Shown: positions 24,767 through 32,775, counted from the first letter of the stretch. The stretch is 37,675 nucleotides of DNA from Hyphomicrobiales bacterium (GCA_026400435.1 JAPLOZ010000038.1:1-37675); one strand, 5' to 3'. A program made the numbers and translations. Notes: a model not told the origin generated them from the letters alone.

Positions 24767-25540
24767 ATGTCGGCTTTCACGAAAATCGACGGTCCGTTCG
24801 CCGATATGGCCGAGCGCACTGACGATTTCGGCGGTGGCGTGCTGGAACGACGCTCGATCGCCGAGCAGGTCGCCAATCGAGTCATGGGCATGATCAAGTC
24901 GGGCAACCTCAAGCCGGGCGACCGCCTGCCGACCGAGCAGCAGATGGGCATCGCCTTTGGCATATCCCGGCCGCCGCTGCGCGAAGCCCTTAAGGCGCTG
25001 ACATTGATGGGCGTTCTGGCAAGCCGACAGGGCGGCCGCTACACGGTAACCGACCTGTCGCCGAGCCGGCTCGTTGCGCCGTTCAACACGGCCCTGTCCA
25101 TGGCCGACTACGACGTGCACCATCAGTTTGAGGCGCGCAAGGTCGTCGACATCGCGCTGATCCGTCTTTGCGCGGAACGCGCCAGCTTGGAACTGCGCCA
25201 ACGCATCTTGAAGCTTGCAGTCGACGGTGGGGCTTTCGAGGGCGATCCCGTCGCCTTCCGCCTGATCGACATCGAGTATCACCAGGCGATCAACGCAGGC
25301 GCGGGAAACCCGCTTTTGGCTTCACTGGCCCAGGTGCTCTACGACCTCGGCCTCGACGTTCGACGCACCGCGAGCGAGCGGCTCGGCATCATCGCCAAAA
25401 GCGTGCGCCAGCATACCGAGGTCGCCGAGGCGCTGCTGGCGGGCGATGCCGAAGCCGCCGCGACCGCCTATAGCGCGCATCTCGAGCACGTGCGCGATAC
25501 CACCATCCAGGCCATGGCGGCGCTCAAGGAAAAGGTGTGA
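24767..25540 (+). CDS. GntR-family (FadR/FCD subfamily) transcriptional regulator
   Basis: A 257-aa DNA-binding regulator. The N-terminal winged helix-turn-helix (about 28-95) contains GNLKPGDRLPTEQQMGIAFGISRPPLREALKALTLMGV, the GntR signature. The C-terminal FCD effector domain (about 105-245) has possible metal-ligand histidines in DIEYHQAIN, RQHTEVAEAL and SAHLEHV. It probably represses the two arms of the divergon and responds to rhamnose, an aldonate or a keto-deoxy acid. ATG 24767 has the strong site AGGAGGGAG upstream; an in-frame ATG at 24704 lacks one. It is followed four bases later by the mutarotase gene. Confidence 0.93.
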   Translation: MSAFTKIDGPFADMAERTDDFGGGVLERRSIAEQVANRVMGMIKSGNLKPGDRLPTEQQMGIAFGISRPPLREALKALTLMGVLASRQGGRYTVTDLSPSRLVAPFNTALSMADYDVHHQFEARKVVDIALIRLCAERASLELRQRILKLAVDGGAFEGDPVAFRLIDIEYHQAINAGAGNPLLASLAQVLYDLGLDVRRTASERLGIIAKSVRQHTEVAEALLAGDAEAAATAYSAHLEHVRDTTIQAMAALKEKV

Positions 25541-25544
25541 GCCG

Positions 25545-25862
25545 ATGCCCGAACGCATAGCTTTCCGCATGAACCTCTTCCCCGGCCAGGCCGCCGAATA
25601 CGAAAAGCGCCACGACGAGATTTTCCCGGAGCTGTCGCAGGCGCTCAAGGATGCCGGCGTTTCCGATTACACCATATGGCTGGATCCCGAGAGCAACCAC
25701 CTCTTCGGAATACTGACCCGTGCCGACGGCCACACGATGGACAAGCTGCCAGGCACCGAGATCATGAAGCGCTGGTGGAAGCACATGGCCGACATCATGC
25801 AGACCCATCCCGACAACGTGCCGGTGCAGGTTCCGCTGAAGCAGGTCTTCTTCCTGCCATGA
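25545..25862 (+). CDS. rhaM: L-rhamnose mutarotase
   Basis: RhaM (RhaU in Rhizobium) interconverts the alpha and beta anomers of L-rhamnose in the cytoplasm. The 105-aa protein matches the family in length and motifs: RMNLFPGQAAEYEKRHDEIFPEL with Y19 and H23 in the expected catalytic positions, IWLDPESNHLFG, MKRWWKHMADIM and the PDNVPVQVPLKQVFFLP end. ATG 25545 follows the regulator stop by four bases, and the stop overlaps the dehydratase start (ATGA). It is the clearest pointer to rhamnose as the substrate of the locus. Confidence 0.93.
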   Translation: MPERIAFRMNLFPGQAAEYEKRHDEIFPELSQALKDAGVSDYTIWLDPESNHLFGILTRADGHTMDKLPGTEIMKRWWKHMADIMQTHPDNVPVQVPLKQVFFLP

Positions 25863-27043
25863 GTTCCGCTTTCCGCATCAAGGACCTGCGCGTCTACACC
25901 ATCGCGCAGCGCGCTGAGGCCGGCACCTATTTCAAGCCGGGCGAAGCCAGGCACTGGCTGGTCGATTCGCTTATCTCCAACCCGATGTCGGGATATGCCC
26001 GCTACCGGGAGAAGCGCTCGAGCTGGGGCATCGGCGTGCTTGGCGCGATCGTCGTGGAGATCGAGGCCGAGGACGGCACGATCGGCGTCGCCACCGGCTC
26101 GGGCGGCGCCCCGGCGGCCTGGATCATCCACCATCATTTCCGCCGCTTCCTGATCGGCGAGGACGCGCGCAAGACGAACATGCTGTCGGACCAGCTTTAC
26201 CGCTCTTCCCTGCCCTATGGGCGCAAGGGGCTGCCGGTCATGGCTATCAGCGCGGTCGACCTCGCGCTGTGGGACCTGATCGGCAAGATCCGCGTCGAAC
26301 CGGTCTATAATCTGATCGGCGGCATGGCGCGCGACGAGATCACCTTCTACTGCACCACGCCGGAGCCTGCCGCCATCAAGGCGCTGGGTTTCTGGGGCGC
26401 CAAGGTGCCGCTGCCCCACAGCCATTTCGAAGGCGAGGAGGGACTGCGGGCAAATGTCGAGTTCCTGCGCCGGCACCGCGAATCGGTCGGGCCCGACTAT
26501 CCGCTGATGGTCGATTGCTACATGTCGCTCAGCGTCGACTATGCGATCCGCCTCGCCGAGGCGGCCAAATTCCTCAACATCCACTGGTGGGAAGAGGTGC
26601 TGTCGCCCGAGGACGTCGAGGGTTTGCGCGCCATCAAGGCGGCACATCCAACCATCAAGTGGACGACGGGCGAACACGAATACAGCCGTTATGGCTTCCG
26701 TCGCCTGATCGAGGAGCGCACGCTCGACATCATCCAGCCCGACGTCATGTGGGTCGGCGGCCTTACCGAACTGCTGAAGATAGCCGCGCACGCATCGGCC
26801 TACGACATCCCGGTCGTACCGCACGGCAGCGGGCCGTATTCCTACCACTTCATCGCCAGCCAGACCGGCCCGGCCTTCTGCGAATACGTCGCCGCAAGTC
26901 CTGACGGCCGCACGATCATGCCGGTGTTCGGCAGCCTTTTCGAAGGCGAACAGATGCCTCAGAACGGCAAGCTGAAACTTTCCGACGCGCCAGGCTTCGG
27001 CATGACCCTGGCCGACCGGAGTGTGCTCGAAATCGTGCGATGA
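25859..27043 (+). CDS. rhmD: L-rhamnonate dehydratase (enolase superfamily)
   Basis: A 394-aa mandelate-racemase-group enzyme that dehydrates L-rhamnonate (or a close acid sugar) to the 2-keto-3-deoxy acid. It resembles E. coli RhmD along its length: ARHWLVDSLISNPMSGY, SWGIGVLGAIVVEIEAEDG, SAVDLALWDLIGK. The magnesium ligands appear at D219 (LMVDC), E245 (WWEE) and E272 (TTGEHE), with the general-acid/base histidine at H322 (VVPHGS). ATG 25859 overlaps the mutarotase stop. Later steps (lactonase, keto-deoxy acid dehydrogenase or aldolase) are not in the window. Fuconate or another 6-deoxy acid remains possible. Confidence 0.88.
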   Translation: MSSAFRIKDLRVYTIAQRAEAGTYFKPGEARHWLVDSLISNPMSGYARYREKRSSWGIGVLGAIVVEIEAEDGTIGVATGSGGAPAAWIIHHHFRRFLIGEDARKTNMLSDQLYRSSLPYGRKGLPVMAISAVDLALWDLIGKIRVEPVYNLIGGMARDEITFYCTTPEPAAIKALGFWGAKVPLPHSHFEGEEGLRANVEFLRRHRESVGPDYPLMVDCYMSLSVDYAIRLAEAAKFLNIHWWEEVLSPEDVEGLRAIKAAHPTIKWTTGEHEYSRYGFRRLIEERTLDIIQPDVMWVGGLTELLKIAAHASAYDIPVVPHGSGPYSYHFIASQTGPAFCEYVAASPDGRTIMPVFGSLFEGEQMPQNGKLKLSDAPGFGMTLADRSVLEIVR

Positions 27044-27076
27044 TACGGCTTGATGGTGCGATAGCCGCAATCGCCG

Positions 27077-27463
27077 TCAACGTTCTACAGCTGTTTCTGA
27101 AGAGTCGCCGCCGTTTTCTTTCTTTTCTTCCTCCTCAATTTCCACGAGATCGCGACCGAGGAAGTAGTTGAGGAAGGTGCGGATCACGGCGATCGCCGCA
27201 AGGTGTCCTATGTCTTCCCAACTTGGGGTCAACGCAGACGCGACAATGTCGGCTGCCAGTTGAAAGGTCAGCGCCGCAACCAGCCAGCGCGCGTACCGCA
27301 GCCAGATGTGACGATACTGCGGCCGCGCCTGACCAAAGGCAGCACTGGCAGCGCCCCAAAATGCCTCCAATGTTGCGTAGACGACAATAAGCAGGGCCAT
27401 GAAGTCGATCAGCAGGATCGACGCCTCGGTGAGCTGCGCGAAGGATTCCCGAAGAGCTTCCAT
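27077..27463 (-). CDS. DUF1622-family membrane protein
   Basis: A 128-aa inner-membrane protein with about three hydrophobic segments (near 15-38, 60-80 and 85-105) and an acidic, charged C-terminal tail (EIEEEEKKENGGDSSE). The YARWLVAALTFQLAADIVASA core and AAIAVIRTFLNYFLGRDLVEIE match DUF1622 proteins, whose function is unknown. It is the last gene of the minus-strand run beginning at the DUF202 gene and converges on the rhamnonate dehydratase gene. Confidence 0.85.
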   Translation of the reverse strand: MEALRESFAQLTEASILLIDFMALLIVVYATLEAFWGAASAAFGQARPQYRHIWLRYARWLVAALTFQLAADIVASALTPSWEDIGHLAAIAVIRTFLNYFLGRDLVEIEEEEKKENGGDSSETAVER

Positions 27464-27531
27464 ATCAACCTTCTATCTTTGGCCGAGCGACAAGGCGGAA
27501 GCCCTATGCGATACCGACTGGGACTGAATGT

Positions 27532-28446
27532 TCATTTGCCACCTGTGTGGGTTCGCGCGTTGGCTTCGACGAGGGAAGCCTTCGCATGCTGGGCTTTGCG
27601 CCACCGGACATACGGGACAGACACGATCGCTCCGATGACCAGATGCCACAGCATCAACACGATGACCGCCTTGTTGTCGGCGAAGTTCAGGCTGGCGATG
27701 GCAATGGCGACACCCGGGTGCCGGGTGCCGGTGGCCAGTGCGAGGACCGACCTGTCATCCGGCTCCGGTCCTCCCAGCATATGGCCAACCACGATACCGA
27801 CGGCGGTGAACAGGACGAGGAACAGGACCACGCCGTTTCCGATCTGCATCCAGAACGTCATCCCGCTTGTAATGACGACGGGAAGGGCCAAGACCACAAG
27901 GAGGATGGTGGCGAAAAGCGAGATCGGATGCGCAATTCGTTCCGCTGTCGTTGGCAGAAGCCTCCGAAAGAATACACCCAGCACGAGGGGCACGATCACC
28001 GTTACCAGGACCGGTGGCAACACACGCGCCATCGGCATGTGGAACTCTGCCTGGAAAATGTGGCCCACGATCTCGATGGAGATCGGCACCAGGGCAATCG
28101 CCGCGATCGATGCAACAACGAGAAGGCTCAGCGCATACGATTGGGTGCCGCCAGCCTTTGTCTGTTTGCCGGGCAGGATCGGCGGAACCGGCGAAACCGC
28201 GAGAGCGACCAGCGCGATCTTGATTTCGATGGCAAGCGGTAAGGTCAGGGCCACGCCGACCGCGAAGATCAGCATGACGATGTTCATCGCGGCGATTGAA
28301 CGTATTAGCTTGCCCGGCCGCTTCAACAGATACAGCAGGTCACCGGTCGCCGCCTTTAGCCCTAGCGAAAAGACCAGCATCACGAGGCTGATCGTGATGC
28401 CAAGCGTAATGAGTTGCTGAAGCGTCACAATCCCGCCCCTTGCCAT
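27532..28446 (-). CDS. Bile acid:sodium symporter (BASS) family transporter
   Basis: A 304-aa inner-membrane protein with eight to ten hydrophobic segments that fits the BASS/SLC10-like fold. Family features include VFSLGLKAATGDLLYLLKRPGKLIRS near the start, the broken helix region VALAVSPVPPILPGKQTKAGG and the late segment LALATGTRHPGVAIAIASLNF, which corresponds to the sodium-site crossover. Substrates of bacterial members include organic anions, pantoate and sulfate conjugates. The neighbouring sulfatase and phosphatase suggest an organic anion released from, or carried as, an ester. ATG 28446 is used; the true start may be a few codons later. Confidence 0.85.
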   Translation of the reverse strand: MARGGIVTLQQLITLGITISLVMLVFSLGLKAATGDLLYLLKRPGKLIRSIAAMNIVMLIFAVGVALTLPLAIEIKIALVALAVSPVPPILPGKQTKAGGTQSYALSLLVVASIAAIALVPISIEIVGHIFQAEFHMPMARVLPPVLVTVIVPLVLGVFFRRLLPTTAERIAHPISLFATILLVVLALPVVITSGMTFWMQIGNGVVLFLVLFTAVGIVVGHMLGGPEPDDRSVLALATGTRHPGVAIAIASLNFADNKAVIVLMLWHLVIGAIVSVPYVRWRKAQHAKASLVEANARTHTGGK

Positions 28447-28491
28447 ACCCGCGATGAAATTGTCGGCATTTTTGGCTATCCTTTAGCGTGG

Positions 28492-29415
28492 TCAACTGCC
28501 GCCGAACACCGTGCTCCAATCATTCTTCATGCTGACCAGCGTGATGCCGTATTGCCCCGCCTTGTCCAACCCCTCGGCCAGGGGGCTGAGCTTGAATTCC
28601 CGATCGTAGGCGACCTCTCGCTCCGGATCGTCGTGGTGGACCAGAAGCGAAAGCCGCAGGCCAGGCCCGGACAGCACATAGCGCAGCATCGCGAGGTCGC
28701 CGTCGGAATTGCCGAAGGCGAGAATCGGCCGGCGTCCTATGTGCCGGCCAATGTTGACGACCTTCTCTTCGCGATCGTCGAAACTGCTGAGTTCGGATAG
28801 CTTCACCACCGAAACGCGGTCACCCTTTATCTCGCAGTGCGTCTTGACACTCGAGCCGATCACCTGTTCGCGCAGGATGCCATAGGCTTCTTCAGCGAAG
28901 GCGCGGATGAAGTCGATTCCGCCGCCCGAGACGATGAATGTCTTGAATCCGTTGTCGCGGAGAAAACCGAGCAATTCGACCTGCGGCCGATAGATGCATT
29001 CCTTGAACAGGCGGCCGAACTTGGGGTTGCTTTTCTTGCGAAACCAATCTTCGGCGATATCGTTGAACAGCTCGTCGGTGACGCCGGCGTGGGTGGCGAA
29101 GGCCAGTTCCATCAACGCCTGTTTTCCGAGACTCAACAGGGTTTTGTAGTCCTGCTCCAGCAACGCCTTGTAAGGCTGGCGTTCCTTCATGCCAGGGTCC
29201 AAGTTCGCCAGTTCCTTGACCCGATCGATCAGGAAGAACACCTGCGGCTGAAGCGGTTGCTCGCACCACAGCGTGCCGTCATTGTCGAAGGTGGCGATGC
29301 GCTCCGGCGGCGGCACGAATTCGGGGCTGCCCGGCGTCGTGACGCGGGCAACGAAATCGAGGATCGCGGACTTCGCTGCGCCATCGTTCCAGGACGGGAG
29401 GGCAACGCCGGTCAT
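28492..29415 (-). CDS. HAD-family phosphatase
   Basis: A 307-aa haloacid-dehalogenase-superfamily hydrolase. Motif I is D44NDGT in IATFDNDGTLWCEQ. Motif II is the S of TFIVSGGGIDFI, motif III a lysine in the EIKGDRVSVVKLSEL region, and motif IV GNSDGDLAM. The large helical cap between motifs I and II resembles phosphoserine-phosphatase-like proteins. No signal peptide is evident, so it is probably cytoplasmic. The substrate is unknown. It lies between the secreted 2H phosphoesterase and the BASS transporter, with gaps of 109 and 45 bp. Confidence 0.85.
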   Translation of the reverse strand: MTGVALPSWNDGAAKSAILDFVARVTTPGSPEFVPPPERIATFDNDGTLWCEQPLQPQVFFLIDRVKELANLDPGMKERQPYKALLEQDYKTLLSLGKQALMELAFATHAGVTDELFNDIAEDWFRKKSNPKFGRLFKECIYRPQVELLGFLRDNGFKTFIVSGGGIDFIRAFAEEAYGILREQVIGSSVKTHCEIKGDRVSVVKLSELSSFDDREEKVVNIGRHIGRRPILAFGNSDGDLAMLRYVLSGPGLRLSLLVHHDDPEREVAYDREFKLSPLAEGLDKAGQYGITLVSMKNDWSTVFGGS

Positions 29416-29524
29416 TGCTGTTCGACCGGTCTAACCGTCGCGCTGGACTCCGGCGGCGCGGCGATCGAGATCGCTCCCATCGCCCGCTGTCGTCTCGTCG
29501 ACCGGTGGTCCGTGTCCGTCCACT

Positions 29525-30232
29525 TCACTTGGCGCCATCCAATCGTCTGGAAGCAGTACCGAAATTGCCTAGCTGATAGACGGCAATTCCCTTGGCCCCA
29601 AAATTAAATGGACTGAAAACTTGTGCCTCTTGCTCTTCCAGCCAGCCGAGAGGCGCAATTCCGATGGTCACATGTGGATTGAATTTCTCGCCCGTCTGAC
29701 TTGGAACAAACGTATCAACGTATTTGAAGAGCAGCGCATCGAAAGGAGCGCCGGTAGCATCAGGCACGAAGGCTGAGGCGGCCCCGCCCTGCTTCGCGAA
29801 CGGATTCACGGTGTCGATCATCGCTTGCTGCAGGGCGATCAAGTCGCTTGACGGCTCGACAACGATGCCGGCCAATCCAATCTTGCCAGATGGAATATGG
29901 TAGATGCCTATTGCCTTCATCTGCCCCTTCGACGTGTCGAATGTCCTTTTGACTCCATCAACCTTCGCTAGATCAGAGGCCAGATCGCTTTCGGCGACAA
30001 AACACTGGAACAGCGTGATGTGAGGAGCGTGCTCCTCGTCCAGCTTGAACCCGCAGGGACTTTGCTGTCGCATGCGCGCATTCCAGGCGGATGCTTCTGC
30101 TAGCATTGCCTCGTCAGCCTGTAGCAGTACGTCGATGGCAATGAGGCTGTCATGGTGTGCATCGGTGTAGCCCCGAGAAAGAAACCAGAGACAGAAAACG
30201 GTGGCTAGAGCAGGAAGGAGCCCCTTATTCAT
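29525..30232 (-). CDS. Exported 2H phosphoesterase (2'-5' RNA ligase-like)
   Basis: A 235-aa protein with two HxT motifs, H71-I-T73 (HAPHITLFQ) and H187-V-T189 (NPHVTIGI), spaced as in the 2H phosphoesterase superfamily (2'-5' RNA ligase, cyclic phosphodiesterases). It has an N-terminal hydrophobic stretch (LLPALATVFCLWFLS, about 5-19) that looks like a signal peptide or anchor, so the domain would be periplasmic. That location is unusual for RNA-processing members and suggests action on a cyclic phosphodiester or nucleotide outside the cytoplasm. GAGG lies seven bases before the ATG. It follows the broken sulfatase gene by 52 bp. Confidence 0.75.
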   Translation of the reverse strand: MNKGLLPALATVFCLWFLSRGYTDAHHDSLIAIDVLLQADEAMLAEASAWNARMRQQSPCGFKLDEEHAPHITLFQCFVAESDLASDLAKVDGVKRTFDTSKGQMKAIGIYHIPSGKIGLAGIVVEPSSDLIALQQAMIDTVNPFAKQGGAASAFVPDATGAPFDALLFKYVDTFVPSQTGEKFNPHVTIGIAPLGWLEEQEAQVFSPFNFGAKGIAVYQLGNFGTASRRLDGAK

Positions 30233-30284
30233 TGGGGACCTCGAAGCCTGCTGCCTGCCCTGCCAACCGTTCGTGCCTGTGTCG

Positions 30285-31689
30285 TCAGTGCCCGCCGGAG
30301 GCGGACGCTTCCGTCATTTTATCGAGCACCTGGTCGAGACTGAAGCTCGCCGACTTCTGGCGCGGCGGGAATTCCTTGAAGCTCTGCAGGAATTCTGCGA
30401 CGCCGGCCTGCGCAGGCACCAACAGATAGATGTGCCGGAACATCCAGTCATAGAAGGTGTTCGAGGTCTGGATCGCGCGCTCGTAGGGGTCCAATCGCAG
30501 ATTGAAGATATACGGCGTGCGCAGGACGACGAACGGTTCAAGCCAGATCTTCAGCGTGGTTTCGACACGCTGCTCCAAGAACATCATCTTCCAGTTGTCG
30601 TAGCGGAGCGCTGCGACATCGCCGTCGTCGGTGAAGTAGATGAAGCCCTTGCGTGGACTCGTCGCTTCCTTGCCGGTGAGGTACGGAAGCAGGTTGAAGC
30701 CGTCGAGATGGACCTTGTAGGTCTTCTTGCCGATCTTGTAGCCCTTCTTCAACTTCTCCTTGATGTCGGCGACGCCGGCGATTGCCAGGATGGTCGGGAA
30801 CCAATCCTGGTGGCTGATGATCTGGTTCGATTCAGAGCCGGCTTTGATCTTGCCGGGAAAACGCACCATGCACGGCACGCGATAGGCGCCCTCCCAACTC
30901 GTGTTCTTCTCGGACCGGAACGGGGTCATGCCCGCGTCAGGCCATGTGTTCATATGCGGCCCGTTGTCGGTGCTGTACTGCACGAAGGTGTTGTCCGCGA
31001 TTCCGAGCTTGTCCAGGAAATCGAGCATCTCGCCGATGCATTTGTCATGGTCGATCATCACGTCGTGGTACTCGGATTGCCAGCGGCCGGACTGTCCGCG
31101 GCTCTTCGGCTTCACGTGCGTCCACGCATGCATGTGCGAGGTGTTGAACCAGACGAAGAAAGGCTCCCCGGCGTCGTGGGCGGACTGAATGAACTTCTTT
31201 TCCATACTTCTTTTTGAAGTTGGGGAAGTCCTTCTCGTTCGGATAGTCCACTTCTTCGGGTTCTTCCTCCGCATTGAGATGGTAGAGGTTGCCGAAAAAC
31301 TCGTCGAACCCGTGCATCGTCGGCAGATGCTCGTCGCGGTCGCCGAGGTGGTTCTTGCCGAACTGGCCGGTGCGGTAGCCAAGCGGCTTGAGCGCTTCGG
31401 CGATGGTGACATCCTCGGCCTTGAGACCCAGCTCGGCGCCGGGAAGGCCCACCTTGGTCAGGCCGGTGCGCAGCCCGCACTGCCCGGTGATGAACGACGC
31501 ACGACCGGCGGTGCAGCTCTGCTCGGCATAGGAATCGGTGAAGATCATGCCTTCCTTGGCCACTCGATCGATATTGGGGGTCCTGTAGCCCATCAGGCCC
31601 TTGGTGTAGCAGCTGAGGTTTGCCTGACCGATGTCGTCGCCCCACATAACCAAGACGTTCGGTTTGTCTGTCTTAGGTGCTTTAGCCAT
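30285..31689 (-). pseudogene. Arylsulfatase, disrupted by internal deletion and frame change
   Basis: A sulfatase hydrolysing sulfate esters, now split between two frames. The first (31689 down to about 31200) has [16 protein letters not shown] with the metal-binding aspartates, the formylglycine site C59-T-A-G-R in [13 protein letters not shown], and [43 protein letters not shown]. The second (about 31210 to 30285) continues [41 protein letters not shown] and the C-terminal half. At the junction, a segment of several tens of residues normally present after KKYG is absent, and the phase shifts. Short direct repeats (AAAAGAAGT) flank the junction. All catalytic parts remain recognisable, so the lesion appears recent. 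A strong AGGAGG precedes the start. Confidence 0.85.
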
Positions 31690-31743
31690 TTATCGTCGTC
31701 CTCCTCGTTGATCTTGATGGATTTCCAGCAGGTTCTCTGACTC

Positions 31744-32208
31744 TCAATCGAATGGTCCTGCCTGGAAGACCATGCTCGTGATGGCGGCGAGTCCGATCAA
31801 CAGGAGGAGCAACGCGGTAATCAGCGTCATCGATGGCGGAAATTTGCTCTGCGCGTGAATGAGGCCGGCCTTGCGCATGTCCTCGCGCTCGTGGCGAAGC
31901 CCGACCATGAACTGGGTGTGATAGACGATTCCCAGAATCAGCATCACGATCCCCAGCGCCACAAGCGTCACGCCAAAGTTGCGCGATGACCCAGCGTGCG
32001 CCAGCGTAGCGTTTTCTTTGAGCCTCTCAAAGATCTGGTAGATGGTGAAGCCAAAGGAGATCAGCGACAAGGACGTACGGATCACCGCCATCAGAGTGCG
32101 ATCGGCGCTCAGGCGCGTCCGCTGAAACGACATACCGGTTCGCCGGGCAGACAGGTCGACGGAGACGTCGTTGGAGATCAATTCAGTTGCAACAGGCTCT
32201 TGCGTCAT
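31744..32208 (-). CDS. DUF202 (YidH-type) membrane protein
   Basis: A 154-aa inner-membrane protein with three hydrophobic segments (about 45-62, 80-98 and 126-148). The preceding SFQRTRLSADRTLMAVIRTSLSLISFGFTIYQIF is the DUF202 signature. Function is unknown for the family. It is the promoter-proximal gene of the minus-strand run, 54 bp before the sulfatase gene. No strong ribosome site is seen before ATG 32208. Confidence 0.82.
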   Translation of the reverse strand: MTQEPVATELISNDVSVDLSARRTGMSFQRTRLSADRTLMAVIRTSLSLISFGFTIYQIFERLKENATLAHAGSSRNFGVTLVALGIVMLILGIVYHTQFMVGLRHEREDMRKAGLIHAQSKFPPSMTLITALLLLLIGLAAITSMVFQAGPFD

Positions 32209-32579
32209 CGAACCACACTTTGTGACTTACTGCGTACGAAGCATATTACCGGAGCGAGTTCGTTGCGGACATTCGTCCGCGATCTGCAATCGCCCGGTCT
32301 GGAGCCAAGCTACCTCCGGTGAAACCTGCTGTCACGTCGTTTGTCCGTCCCAGCCAAGTATCTGGAGCACAGGCGAAACATTCCCGTCGGCGGCTTGCGC
32401 TTCTGTTTCATGAACCGCGTAGCGATCTGCGAGCGGACAGCGTGAGCAGGCTAAGACAATCCGGTCGCGACTTTCGTATTTCCGCATACGAAAGTCGCTT
32501 TGGCGGATGGATCACTTGTTCAACGCGATGATAGCCGGCGGAACCTGCTATGCATCTTATTGAGTTTTTGAGTACTATT
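32209..32579. other. Gene-free stretch between DUF202 gene and the attachment site
   Basis: These 371 bases contain no convincing gene in any frame. They should hold the promoter of the leftward DUF202 operon, but no clear -35/-10 pair stands out. The only strong structure is the perfect hairpin at 32467-32498. Confidence 0.6.
32467..32498. repeat. Perfect 13-bp inverted repeat near the tRNA-Lys fragment
   Basis: GCGACTTTCGTAT and ATACGAAAGTCGC are exact reverse complements around the six-base centre TTCCGC. It lies 82 bp downstream of the tRNA 3' end in the tRNA's direction. There is no T-run on either side, so it is not a classical terminator. A protein-binding palindrome or a relic of a mobile element are options. 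Confidence 0.7.
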
Positions 32580-32627
32580 TGGTGGGTGCGACAGGGATCG
32601 AACCTGTGACCCGCTGATTAAGAGTCA
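32580..32627 (-). tRNA. tRNA-Lys(CTT) 3' fragment (attachment site)
   Basis: Reading the minus strand, the fragment has the last three bases of the anticodon 5' stem (TGA), loop CTCTTAA with anticodon CTT, stem TCAGC, the variable loop, T stem-loop ACAGG-TTCGATC-CCTGT, acceptor strand CGCACCC, discriminator A and an encoded CCA. Upstream of the loop the sequence no longer pairs (TTTGA against TCAGC), and no D-arm or acceptor 5' strand follows. This is the 3' part of a tRNA gene displaced by integration. The identical core should recur at the far right end of the element, where it would complete the functional tRNA. The integrase gene begins about 160 bp away. Confidence 0.85.
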
Positions 32628-32730
32628 AATTATCACGGCTAACGGCACATAACATATCAGTGCATCGCAGTCGCATTAAGTGCGCGACTCTATGGAAATC
32701 CGGCGACGAGCCCCTTAATGTGATAACGTG

Positions 32731-32775
32731 GGGTAACATGAAAACACGGACAAATCCGTTACCCAGTCGTTACCC
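32731..32775. promoter_or_regulatory. GTTACCC repeats before the integrase (possible arm sites)
   Basis: GGGTAAC at 32731-32737 and GTTACCC at 32758-32764 and 32769-32775 form one inverted and two direct copies of the same heptamer. The direct copies are 11 bp apart, about one helical turn. They sit between the att fragment and the integrase start, where arm-type integrase or excisionase sites and autoregulatory sites are expected. Confidence 0.5.

Noticed and set aside
25667-27070. 467-codon minus-strand frame opposite the rhamnonate dehydratase
   Set aside because: It is antisense to an enolase-superfamily gene with all metal ligands visible.
27203-28420. 405-codon plus-strand frame opposite the DUF1622 and BASS genes
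   Set aside because: The minus-strand genes have membrane-protein patterns and family motifs; the plus frame does not.
32580-32660. Complete functional tRNA-Lys gene
   Set aside because: The D-arm and acceptor 5' strand are missing; only the part from the anticodon stem to CCA is present.
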